This document shows positions 16,101 to 22,735 of a stretch of DNA of 64,000 bases, in pieces. Made by a program: the position numbers and the translations under genes. The notes under the pieces are model-generated. The model had not been told where the DNA came from. It was given only the letters and a program-made list of their open reading frames with translations, and made no database searches. The stretch covers positions 248,001 to 312,000 of the forward strand of contig NZ_JBEPSM010000002.1 in the NCBI RefSeq assembly GCF_040548815.1. Direction: 5' to 3'. How positions within the stretch are numbered: the first letter of the stretch is position 1; each line of letters opens with the position of its first letter. The stretch is from Kaistia defluvii (GTDB taxonomy: Bacteria > Pseudomonadota > Alphaproteobacteria > Rhizobiales > Kaistiaceae).

Positions 16101-16587
16101 ACAGATAATCCTTCTGGGCCTTCAGGCCTTGAGACGCTTGAATTAGTTGAAGCTTATTTTCTATGTACCACAGCGAAAATCCTAGCTCGGCTCGAACACG
16201 TTCGAGGACTTCATGAGCCTCGGCATTTAGGCCGGTCATCGCGAGGCGTTCAAACTGTTCCCGCAGTTCGACAAAACGATTTAAACTAGAGCAGTGTTGG
16301 GCGCATATGGCGGCTGTCCAAGCGTAATCCCGCCATGGATCGGGCTCATGACCGGGAAACTTGATCGTGACGTCGTCTGGGTGTGCAGGAAATAGGGCGT
16401 TGGCAAGCAGCGAGCGGTAGATGGGTGTTGCGTACATCCGCGATATTAGCGGGGGGATTTGTCGTGGATGAATTTGGGCGCGTAGCTTAGCCAATCCCCG
16501 ACGCAAATCGCCTTTTGAATGCAGTGCGCGAAGCATCTCGCGGATCGGATCCGCTGCCGGCACTTGCTTGCGTTTAGGTTGTTTCAA
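13099..16587 (-). CDS. dtcA: DtcA-like sensor histidine kinase with large helical N-terminal region (1162 aa)
   Basis: Roughly 900 N-terminal residues are helical and repeat-like (TPR-type scaffolding, no transmembrane segment), fitting an intracellular infection sensor. The kinase core is C-terminal: a histidine segment DFHHNIQEISHWF near residue 980, an N box EILFILLQNAIIHSG near 1050 and a G box EGGSGLSKIW near 1120. In Detocs this kinase phosphorylates DtcB and DtcC. It is first in a minus-strand operon with four-base GTGA overlaps. Rare-codon use and lower GC than the host genes indicate transfer. The trigger is unknown. Confidence 0.85.
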   Translation of the reverse strand: MKQPKRKQVPAADPIREMLRALHSKGDLRRGLAKLRAQIHPRQIPPLISRMYATPIYRSLLANALFPAHPDDVTIKFPGHEPDPWRDYAWTAAICAQHCSSLNRFVELREQFERLAMTGLNAEAHEVLERVRAELGFSLWYIENKLQLIQASQGLKAQKDYLSEIIETKNIDPTIAYLIYLFSIKSEPHISVEYLDDIIYAINGAGISEVRAAFFVYFIHPLRMHEMDAPFHCVHSCDSLPLIDRYMSLMRCMQIDYSKLDTDRQSSIEAALVLLAGISDDQLETLRFLGSCAPEGRSTTLAIDPITLACDAYTEGRYLDAIELSKSDVSSRPSSSPLCELLVRSCRLGDQPLSPVAPPSSLLSQALTDIDNIISMNSDYRGSFVRLERIALSLPNTPFSIAIFAIKERRHHFEPDCSFSSLDLLWAIICSPANPWHYYILKAIKPGIEQHIQEAVGASPAFTLRVAFDQLDEIATAAAIRRLNAPQERIESYLGQNAMRARNLTAAIAHFSHPAHSSSSLAEISANSKLFKALLLDGNFERCIDLACSSYYANDNYISAFDLSTLIHTAIANQPDIRSSIKFNNVVSFVAITSPNKFEGTLSDCFEDTLDAYGVRVPSELVALGGHDQLDLIHFVAKVASVRTMEDCTNFADLDEIEAERIRLCIWLTNADPANAAIYSGEIRQITRDRQMSSLHAKINSSKIYVDEAGIKSSMSSQLEDGHSRYVELLGTPDLSYRVEQITRRIGRLLDTIDNSGADKAASDMKRLRLPSTERLGVLEEIYTAFLSRFLFSPEFGLDTHLSANIRHGTFVGQARRSVAEEHLVTVRDSASSNYEENAYWISRYDALGEISSIIDEKLRRFSLRLDGLLHYVNDELMHIRGERRPHGLFRFSDTTDAVNNIAAQVSQSTTLEEFEAALIDAAWQQTNASMSTIRAYLLEDFSRDANKYFDLLVSDLESAISRERIVDLLDAIARARTDFHHNIQEISHWFRPPGRIDNHPYPFDIVAEVAEREVTSCYGDRNFAFRKDISAQRNVSGRKIFGFIEILFILLQNAIIHSGQQARILIEMAIIESDGYLEISVSNTLGLGVDANELRNNAQTAVARYSQSAIELVRQEGGSGLSKIWRTAEHTLKVPHTADMTVVDDRTFKTTLLLQSDGLFA

Positions 16588-16962
16588 CTCACCCTCATGC
16601 TGCTGCGACTCACTGGTTAGCCATTCAATTTGCTGCTCTGACCACCGAGTGTCGAGATGATTTGCTGTGGGCTCCCGCTACTTGGTTTTTGGGTGGGTGC
16701 AAGTAGGAGGCATGTCATCATCCCGTTCTGGCTGATGGCGTCATGTCAAAATTCTTCAAAAGCTATGAGTCCGGGAACGGAGGAATTCCAGATTAACCCA
16801 ATAAATCAATACCATCAGGTGTCTCGCTCTTCGGGGTTTTGTCCGGGGCGGGGGCATCGCGACTAAGAAGTTCACCTTTCGCTTAAGTGCGGGTATGGCG
16901 TGCATTGACGCTCGCCGGTAGCTGGGCCGCGCATTTTTCTGTTGGCTGTATATTCTGCATTC
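16588..16962. other. Divergent intergenic region between dtcA and the oxygenase gene
   Basis: About 375 bases separate the two divergent units and should hold both promoters. I can point to AT-rich blocks but no clear consensus boxes, and no supportable gene. Confidence 0.5.
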
Positions 16963-17607
16963 ATGACGAGGGGGGGGGTAGTGCGGAACCAGACGAGCGG
17001 TTGTCTCCTTGAAGAGTTGAAATCTCGCGGGTTGCTGCTCTGTGAACGACGGGGCGGCGGCGTAAAAGCTCTTTTTGGCTTGGTACAGGAGCTTGCGCCA
17101 CAGGGTGTTCAAGTAGCAAGGCTGCGGCCTAGCCCCGCGTTTGCTGCGCGGCCTCGATCGCTTTCGGCATCTTATGGCGTGGGGGCATTCCCGCCACATA
17201 CTGACTTCGCCCTGGACGACACGCCTCCCCGCTATATCGCTCTTGTCTGCCCCGTTCGGCGTTCCGCGCACACCTTGATTTATGATCCACAGCCGCTGTT
17301 GGGTTCCAATGACGCTATGGCCGGGGTGTTTCGGGTCTCTACCAATAGAAAGAACTTTTCTACGCGCTTCCTTTCCCGACGGGGGGCAGAGAGCTTTATC
17401 CGATACAATTCCGACACTATGCTTCCACTCGACGGCCATGCGAGGCAACTGGCGGACAAGATTTCTACCGCTCTAGATCCGTGCACGGTTGTCGACTGGT
17501 CTACGACAGTTTTCGTGGTAATTGACAATTGGCGTTTCTTGCATGGAAGATCGGCAGTCGCGGATAATGTTGGTTGGCTTTGGCGATTGGCTTTGAGGTG
17601 GAAATGA
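16963..17607 (+). CDS. TauD-like 2-oxoglutarate/Fe(II) oxygenase (214 aa)
   Basis: The metal-binding motif is visible as FPPHTDFALDD (His79, Asp81), and the distal His with a 2-oxoglutarate Arg as VIDNWRFLHGRSA and WLWRLALRW. This is the TauD/TfdA arrangement, though the product is shorter than the usual ~280 aa, mainly before HxD. A run of nine G (16970-16978) follows the ATG by seven bases and could make expression phase-variable by slippage; a TTG at 16942 is an alternative start. The stop overlaps the HEPN gene (ATGA). Substrate unknown. Confidence 0.7.
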   Translation: MTRGGVVRNQTSGCLLEELKSRGLLLCERRGGGVKALFGLVQELAPQGVQVARLRPSPAFAARPRSLSASYGVGAFPPHTDFALDDTPPRYIALVCPVRRSAHTLIYDPQPLLGSNDAMAGVFRVSTNRKNFSTRFLSRRGAESFIRYNSDTMLPLDGHARQLADKISTALDPCTVVDWSTTVFVVIDNWRFLHGRSAVADNVGWLWRLALRWK

Positions 17608-18563
17608 CTTGGCACTCGGACAGATACTTCGCCAAGGCGCAGAGATACTGGGAGAGAAATACCGCTTCAGTTCGGGATGCGGAGCAGTTCCTGTTGCAGC
17701 TTTCTTTTGTGGTCGAGTTTGTCGCGCGCGGTGCACTAGTCCATCAGCACCCCTCCTTGAATGCCGAGCTAGATGAGGAGAGCTTGCTGTTCTCGAACGG
17801 TATCGCGCCCCGTAAGCCCGCCCGAAGCGTCGGTATGGATAAAGCAATTAGCCGCTGTCAAAGGCTCGTCGCCGATCTCAGTGAAGAGGAAGTTCAGGCC
17901 GTTCGGTTGCTCTTTGACACGCGTAATGAGGAGCTCCACGGGGACGGTGATGCGCTCTCATCGGTCCCAGTCAAGGATGTTAGCTTCAAGCCGCAGATCT
18001 TGTCCTTTATCGTGAAGATGTCCCGCTTTGCTGGACAAGATATCGAGGTGTTGATGGGCAGCGACGACGGAAAGCAAGCCGTCGCCACTTCTGCCGCACT
18101 GGCGCACAATCGTAAGGAGCGTGTTCGTCAGCTAATCAACATCCACAAGGACCGCTTTTATGGTCTTCCCAAGGCGCAGCAGGACGACCTTCGCAAGAAC
18201 GGCAGAGCCGGCTTCCAGTCCGCTGTGATGAAATCGGGGCACCACATTCTTGTTACTAAATGCCCAGCTTGCGGATCCGACGGATACCTAGGTGGTAGGC
18301 CAGTCGGCGTCAGCGCCCCAATACTGGAGGAGAATGAAATCTTCCAGGAGGTCAGGGTCGTCCCAGAAATCTTCGAATGCAAAGTTTGTGATCTGATGAT
18401 CAAGGGGCTGGACGAATTGATGGCCGCCAAATTCGACCATGAATTCGTCTCCCGGCAAGAAGTCGACCCTGTAGAGCATTTCGGCATCGATCCTATGGAC
18501 TATGTCGACACCGAAGAGATTGCCCGCGAGTACAATCATCAGTTCGAGTATCAAGATGAGTGA
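17604..18563 (+). CDS. HEPN-type protein with zinc ribbon (319 aa)
   Basis: The N-terminal half is helical, with QLSFVVEFVARGALV and then FDTRNEELHGDGD. R107-N...H112 is the RNxxxH active-site pattern of HEPN ribonucleases, many of which are toxins or abortive-infection effectors. The C-terminal half has a zinc ribbon (CPACG at 220-223, CKVC at 259-262) and an acidic tail. It is coupled to the oxygenase gene by ATGA, and I chose that start over a longer frame from 17574. It sits beside Detocs in an island. HEPN identity is from motif only. Confidence 0.6.
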   Translation: MTWHSDRYFAKAQRYWERNTASVRDAEQFLLQLSFVVEFVARGALVHQHPSLNAELDEESLLFSNGIAPRKPARSVGMDKAISRCQRLVADLSEEEVQAVRLLFDTRNEELHGDGDALSSVPVKDVSFKPQILSFIVKMSRFAGQDIEVLMGSDDGKQAVATSAALAHNRKERVRQLINIHKDRFYGLPKAQQDDLRKNGRAGFQSAVMKSGHHILVTKCPACGSDGYLGGRPVGVSAPILEENEIFQEVRVVPEIFECKVCDLMIKGLDELMAAKFDHEFVSRQEVDPVEHFGIDPMDYVDTEEIAREYNHQFEYQDE

Positions 18564-19006
18564 GTTCGAGCGGCGCGCCGCCTTGTAGGCGACCGAAAAA
18601 TGGCGAAAAAATCCGAGGGGTCGAAATCCAGCTTTGTTGCGCGGGCATCACCCCCCCCGCCGCCCATTGGCGATCCGTAGGCCCGTCATCGGGACTCCGT
18701 TCTCAGTCACCAAAGCCAACGCCATGACGGCCACCGGATGCTCGCTCATCGGAAGGCCGCCGAGGCCACCACCTCGCGTCATCGGCCGCGCGACAAGGTG
18801 AGGCAAGCCGCTTCTCCGATCATCCCGGCAATACCTCGCCCTCTGCAACTTTGCACGGCCCGGCGCTGCTTCGCTTTTGTACGCTTGGGCGGAAGCGTGT
18901 CGGCCCACCAAGAACTGCCATTTCCGCTGCTTCGATAATATCGCTTGACCATCCAGACCGTAGCGGCATTAATCGAAGCATCCAAAACGAAGCAGAGCGG
19001 TCCCTG
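18564..19006. other. Intergenic region before the serine recombinase gene
   Basis: About 440 bases. A C-rich run (CACCCCCCCCGCCGCCC) lies at 18649-18664. Short frames exist on both strands but none has a convincing pattern. It separates the defence cargo from the recombinase section and may mark an older junction. Confidence 0.5.
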
Positions 19007-19651
19007 ATGTTCATCCGAGCCTATCTCCGCGCGTCCACTAAAGAGCAGGACGCAACGCGGGCCCAGTCCGACCTTCACAAGTTCGCGGAGGAGCGCGGGC
19101 TGAAGATCGCGGCCTCCTACGTCGAGAATGAGAGCGGCGCATCGCTCAAGCGGCCCGAACTCTTCCGGCTCCTGGCTGATTGTTCGCCCGGCGACGTGCT
19201 GCTGATCGAGCAGGTGGACCGACTAAGCCGCCTAAACGCCACCGACTGGGAGCGCCTCAAGGGCGAGATCAGATCCCGTCGTGTGAAAGTCGTAGCGCTC
19301 GACCTCCCGACATCGTGGAGCATGATCCAGTCTAACCCTAACGATATCCAGAGCCGGATGCTCGACGCGATCAACGCCATGATGCTCGACATGCTCGCCG
19401 CCATCGCCCGCAAGGACTACGAGGACCGGCTCCGTCGTCAGGCTCAAGGGATCGCCAAGGCGAAGGAGGAAGGGGCCTATCGGGGCCGCCCCGAGGACAC
19501 AGAGCGGAACGCGGCTATCCTTCAGATGCTCCGGGGCGGACAGAAATGGCGCGACATCGCTGCGGCGACAGGCTGCTCTATGTCCACGCTGTCACGGCTA
19601 GCGAAGCGGCTGGCTGACGAGCCCATGCAGACGAACACGGCGGAGGCTTGA
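19007..19651 (+). CDS. Serine recombinase, resolvase/invertase type (214 aa)
   Basis: The start MFIRAYLRASTKEQDATRAQ has the catalytic serine (RASTKEQD), followed by VLLIEQVDRLSRLNATDWER, the conserved E.DRLSR segment with its arginines. The C-terminus carries a resolvase-type helix-turn-helix (LQMLRGGQKWRDIAAATGCS then MSTLSRLAKRL). Size and layout match small resolvases and DNA invertases rather than large phage serine integrases. I chose the ATG at 19007 because it aligns with the family start. It may act on its own element or be a leftover of one of the merged parts. Confidence 0.85.
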   Translation: MFIRAYLRASTKEQDATRAQSDLHKFAEERGLKIAASYVENESGASLKRPELFRLLADCSPGDVLLIEQVDRLSRLNATDWERLKGEIRSRRVKVVALDLPTSWSMIQSNPNDIQSRMLDAINAMMLDMLAAIARKDYEDRLRRQAQGIAKAKEEGAYRGRPEDTERNAAILQMLRGGQKWRDIAAATGCSMSTLSRLAKRLADEPMQTNTAEA

Positions 19652-19656
19652 GGGCC

Positions 19657-19758
19657 ATGGTGGAGGTGATCGTCATGGTGATCGTGGGTGCAATCGCGGG
19701 TGTCTTCGCTGTCGGCGGACTGGCTGGCGTTCTGCGAGGCTTCGGGCTCTTCGATTGA
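19657..19758 (+). CDS. Very small membrane peptide (33 aa)
   Basis: Six bases after the recombinase stop, a frame reads MVEVIVMVIVGAIAGVFAVG and then GLAGVLRGFGLFD, a single hydrophobic helix with a glycine-rich face. A GGAGG lies about eleven bases before it. Too short for family recognition; it might be a holin-like or accessory peptide, or chance. Confidence 0.35.
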   Translation: MVEVIVMVIVGAIAGVFAVGGLAGVLRGFGLFD

Positions 19759-19770
19759 TGGCGCAGCTGC

Positions 19771-20098
19771 TTTGAACAGATGTCTGACCTCTGTTCAAAC
19801 GTGGATCAGGCGTGGGGGTGGACTGAAACCCCTGAGATTGCCTCAGTGCGATCCGCCGTATTCCCAATGATAACTCAGTTGGGAAGGCCAAGAAGCGGGC
19901 CGTTCCCAAGCATCTGGTACATGGGAAAGGAACGTCCCAAGGCAGTCACGGAAACGCCACGGCCCGCCTCGACCCGACAGAGAGCACCCTGTGTCAGATA
20001 CAGGGTTGCGGCATCGTGCAAGACCCACGCGGCAGAGACGTGGGTCCCCTGTCCATCGCGGTGTGTTGCGGCCCTCTTAGTGCACCAAATGCACTAAG
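19771..20098. repeat. Chain of six unrelated perfect inverted repeats
   Basis: In 328 bases there are six perfect hairpin-forming repeats with different sequences: TTTGAACAGA (19771, loop 9), TTCCCAA (19861, loop 11), TTCCCA (19903, loop 13), ACCCTGT (19986, loop 7), GACCCACG (20022, loop 9) and CTTAGTGCA (20076, loop 5). Each first arm is given; the second is its reverse complement. No T-runs follow, so they are not ordinary terminators. The last two lie inside the decayed BRO reading frame. Role unknown. Confidence 0.75.
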
Positions 20099-20431
20099 TG
20101 CCGAGGTCCGACCGTCCAGAAGCAAACCGTGACCAAACCCACCCACGGTGGGATTGCTCCTGAACTCTTTCCGGGGAGCGTTGCTCGGGCGGTGCTTATC
20201 ACCGAGAGCGGCCTCTACAAACTTGTGATGCGCTCCGACAAGCCGAAGGCCAAGGAGTTCCAGAACTGGGTCACTCAGGTGGTCCTCCCGTCGATCCGCA
20301 AGGATGGCGGCTATGTCATGGGCGAGGAGAAGCTCGCGACCGGCGAGATGACCGAGGACCAGTTCATCCTGACCGCCATGCGGATGATGGAGGACAAGGT
20401 GGCGCGCTATCGTGCGGCAATATGTCAGTAA
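20016..20431 (+). pseudogene. BRO-N antirepressor-type gene, frameshifted and truncated
   Basis: The readable part (GTG 20129 onward) gives VLITESGLYKLVMRSDKPKA, then VLPSIRKDGGYVMGEEK, typical of the second half of a BRO-N domain. The first half is in another frame: VQDPRG, PLSIAV and LSAPNALSA, with small insertions or deletions. The C-terminal end stops abruptly after EDKVARYRA, where the DNA changes character at about 20415. BRO proteins are phage antirepressors or DNA-binding proteins. As it stands this gene is probably dead, unless the 100-aa GTG product is made. Confidence 0.65.
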
Positions 20432-20626
20432 ATCACCATATGATGACTACCACAATGGGTCGATCTATCCTAGCAAATACGCTCTCGACAATAGTCGTCA
20501 TCATACGGTGACGATGTCACGCGCAGTCATAAGAAGCGCTGATCGCCGATCATATTTCAACATTGCCGAACTAATATTTAGGTCGCACAAATCCGGGGTC
20601 GATTAACGCCACTTCGGAGATCTATT

Positions 20627-20983
20627 GTGCCATCTAGCCACCGTTCGTGCTGTCGGGCGAATGCCCGCCCCCAAGACCAGATCGCAGCCCACATTGTGGC
20701 CGCCGAGGACCTTCTCACGGCCATGGCCACGAGCGCGGGGCTCACTTATCCCGAGAAAGACGCCGTGGCGGCGCTGCGGAAGGTCAATGGCTTTGTCTTC
20801 GAGGCCGCTGTGGCGATGGCCTCCGGGTTCCCCATCGGGCACGGAGAGGTCCTAGAGCCGTACAGGCGGGCCCTCATGAAGCTCATCGAGTTCAACCGTC
20901 TTCTGCCCGAAGAGGCGCAGACGCTCCCCGCGCAGTGGCTAGCTTCGTTGAGCGCCCCGAAGCCCACCAAGGGGAGCAAGTGA
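20627..20983 (+). CDS. Hypothetical protein (118 aa) upstream of integrase
   Basis: The frame starts with GTG after GGAGA and reads through IAAHIVAAEDLLTAMATSAG and FVFEAAVAMASGFPIGHGEV to its stop one base before the integrase ATG, so the pair is likely cotranscribed. The product is helical and soluble, with no recognised domain. Position directly ahead of an integrase is compatible with an excisionase or regulator, but there is no helix-turn-helix I can point to. Confidence 0.55.
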   Translation: MPSSHRSCCRANARPQDQIAAHIVAAEDLLTAMATSAGLTYPEKDAVAALRKVNGFVFEAAVAMASGFPIGHGEVLEPYRRALMKLIEFNRLLPEEAQTLPAQWLASLSAPKPTKGSK

Positions 20984-20984
20984 T

Positions 20985-22007
20985 ATGGCGCGGTTGAGAG
21001 GTCGACGCTGGCAGGGCGATGTGACCACGGCCGACGGGAAGCGCCTGAGGCCGACCTTCGCAACTGAGGAGGCGGCGATGCAGTGGGAGGAAGCAGCGCG
21101 AGACGCTGTGCTGCTCGGGAAGCCGATCCCGAAGGCGCTCGATATGCCCCGCGCTGAGGCAGCCCGAGACCTCAGCCAGTTGGGCGTCCTGTACGATTTC
21201 GTCTGCAAGAGCGAGTGGGACGCGATGCGTGCCGCCGCTGACCTGAAACGCAACGGGCTCCATGTGGTCGAGTATTTCGGGCGGAACAAGGATGTCCGCG
21301 AGATCCAGATGCCCGACATCGCTGACCTCAAGACCCACTTCGCCAAGCGCGGTAACTCGACGGCGACGATCAATCGGAAGTGCGCAGCGCTGTCGAAGAT
21401 GCTGCATGTGGCGGTCGAGGCCAGCGTTCTCGCCAAGGTCCCGAAGATCAGGCGCAACGTCGAGGTGAAAACCCGCTTCCGCTATATCGATGAGACCGAA
21501 GAGCGGGCGATCATGGCCTATTGGAACGCCCGAGGGTGGACCGACTACGCCGACTTGACGACGCTTCTAGTGGACACCGGGGCGCGCTGCTTCTCGGAAA
21601 TGGTCGCGGCTCACTGGGACGCCTTCGGTCCGCACAACGCTTCTGTCACCTTCTGGACAACGAAGACGAACCAGCCGCGCACCGTGCCGATCACAAAGCG
21701 GAGCCGAGAGATCCTCGCTAGACGGCGCGGTCTGCACGGCCACAACGCGGGCCCGTTCACGATGATGCGGAAGGGAACGATGGCGGTCCGGTGGGATGCG
21801 ATGCAGGAGACGTTGGGGCTGCACGACGTGACGCCGCACACGCTGCGCCATACCTGCTGCACCCGGCTGATCCTCGGCGGCGTGGACGTGAAGCGCGTCA
21901 TGGAATGGATGGGGCACAGCAACCTGACCACGACGATGCGATATATGCAGATCCGACCGGACGCCCTTCAGGCAGCGCTTCAGGTGCTGGAACGGGCACA
22001 GGCGTAG
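20985..22007 (+). CDS. Tyrosine recombinase, phage integrase type (340 aa)
   Basis: The catalytic set is complete: Arg in LLVDTGARCFSEM, His-x-x-Arg in HTLRHTCCTRL, the second His in MGHSNLTTTM and the Tyr in RYMQI right after. The N-terminal 160 residues form the SAM-like DNA-binding domain (NSTATINRKCAALSKMLHVA). It follows a 118-aa gene by one base and is followed by a strong terminator. It is a second integrase inside the tRNA-Thr island and should belong to a nested phage-like unit. Confidence 0.88.
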   Translation: MARLRGRRWQGDVTTADGKRLRPTFATEEAAMQWEEAARDAVLLGKPIPKALDMPRAEAARDLSQLGVLYDFVCKSEWDAMRAAADLKRNGLHVVEYFGRNKDVREIQMPDIADLKTHFAKRGNSTATINRKCAALSKMLHVAVEASVLAKVPKIRRNVEVKTRFRYIDETEERAIMAYWNARGWTDYADLTTLLVDTGARCFSEMVAAHWDAFGPHNASVTFWTTKTNQPRTVPITKRSREILARRRGLHGHNAGPFTMMRKGTMAVRWDAMQETLGLHDVTPHTLRHTCCTRLILGGVDVKRVMEWMGHSNLTTTMRYMQIRPDALQAALQVLERAQA

Positions 22008-22245
22008 AGCGCGGGCCTCGGCATTTTCTCGACGGTACTGCCGACGCGGGGGGCATTACGCCGTCCACTAGGTGATACAGGCGTTGTTCCGACTGCTCGT
22101 CGGGCCCGCATTGAACAGCGACGCCCAATAGGACAACAGGCATTCGCACCGGGCTCATCTCCGCGTCTGTGTCTGCCCACCTGTTTACAGGCATGTATTG
22201 CGCTCGGGCGCTGATGCCGCCGCCACCATCATCGATCCACCTCAG

Positions 22246-22280
22246 GGCCTCGAAGGAACAACCTTCGGGGCCTTCTTTAT
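22246..22280 (+). terminator. Rho-independent terminator after the integrase gene
   Basis: GGCCTCGAAGG-AACAA-CCTTCGGGGCC forms an eleven-base stem with one mismatch and is followed by TTCTTTATTT. It lies 240 bases after the integrase and just before the ribosome site of the HNH-like gene. Confidence 0.75.
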
Positions 22281-22297
22281 TTCACGAAAGGAAATCA

Positions 22298-22735
22298 ATG
22301 ACTTCTGGTCAATCAGAGCAACAGCGCGATCCGCTCGACCGTCCCCGACATCCCGCCAATCGTCAGCCCATCGCCTTCATTGACGAGTTCGGAATGGCGG
22401 CGCTGAAGGTCCCCCTCGACAACCACGGACGAAACCACGCCATCGTTGGGCCCCGTGCCTATCAGCGCGTCCTCGACAGTGGCCTGACGGGAATGTGGTT
22501 CACGAACAGCAACGGTCATGGGCGGCGGTATGTCCGCACTGCGGCGCCGGGAAGCCGAAGCACACTCACGCTGATTGCCCGCGTGATCATGGATGCAGGA
22601 CCGGGCGAGGTCATCCGCTACGCCAACGGCGATAGTCTCGACCTTCGCGTCATGAACTTGCTGTCGAGGCGGGGCAAGGCGAAGCGGCGGGATAGTCAGA
22701 TCAAGGTGTCACGCGGCAATGCTTCTGCATCCTGA
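22298..22735 (+). CDS. HNH-like endonuclease-family protein (145 aa)
   Basis: The C-terminal part, STLTLIARVIMDAGPGEVIR then YANGDSLDLRVMNLLSRRGK, resembles phage HNH proteins of the LHR.IM.A..G..VDH.NGD.LDNR..NL type, where the NGD and N-L residues support the metal site. The first histidine of the motif is replaced (VIRYANGD), so catalysis is doubtful. An AGGAAA site precedes the ATG at 22298. The 3' end overlaps the next gene by 17 bases. Such proteins are typical fillers in T7-like phages. Confidence 0.6.
   Translation: MTSGQSEQQRDPLDRPRHPANRQPIAFIDEFGMAALKVPLDNHGRNHAIVGPRAYQRVLDSGLTGMWFTNSNGHGRRYVRTAAPGSRSTLTLIARVIMDAGPGEVIRYANGDSLDLRVMNLLSRRGKAKRRDSQIKVSRGNASAS

Noticed and set aside
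17280..17847. Minus-strand frames opposite the oxygenase and HEPN genes
   Set aside because: They are antisense to frames with clear motifs and coupling, and have no pattern of their own.
19771..20098. Hairpin chain as integron attC sites or a CRISPR array
   Set aside because: The arms differ in sequence, attC end motifs and an integron integrase are missing, and no constant repeat exists.
20412..20606. Short frame after the BRO remnant
   Set aside because: It overlaps the broken BRO end, has no ribosome site and resembles junction noise.
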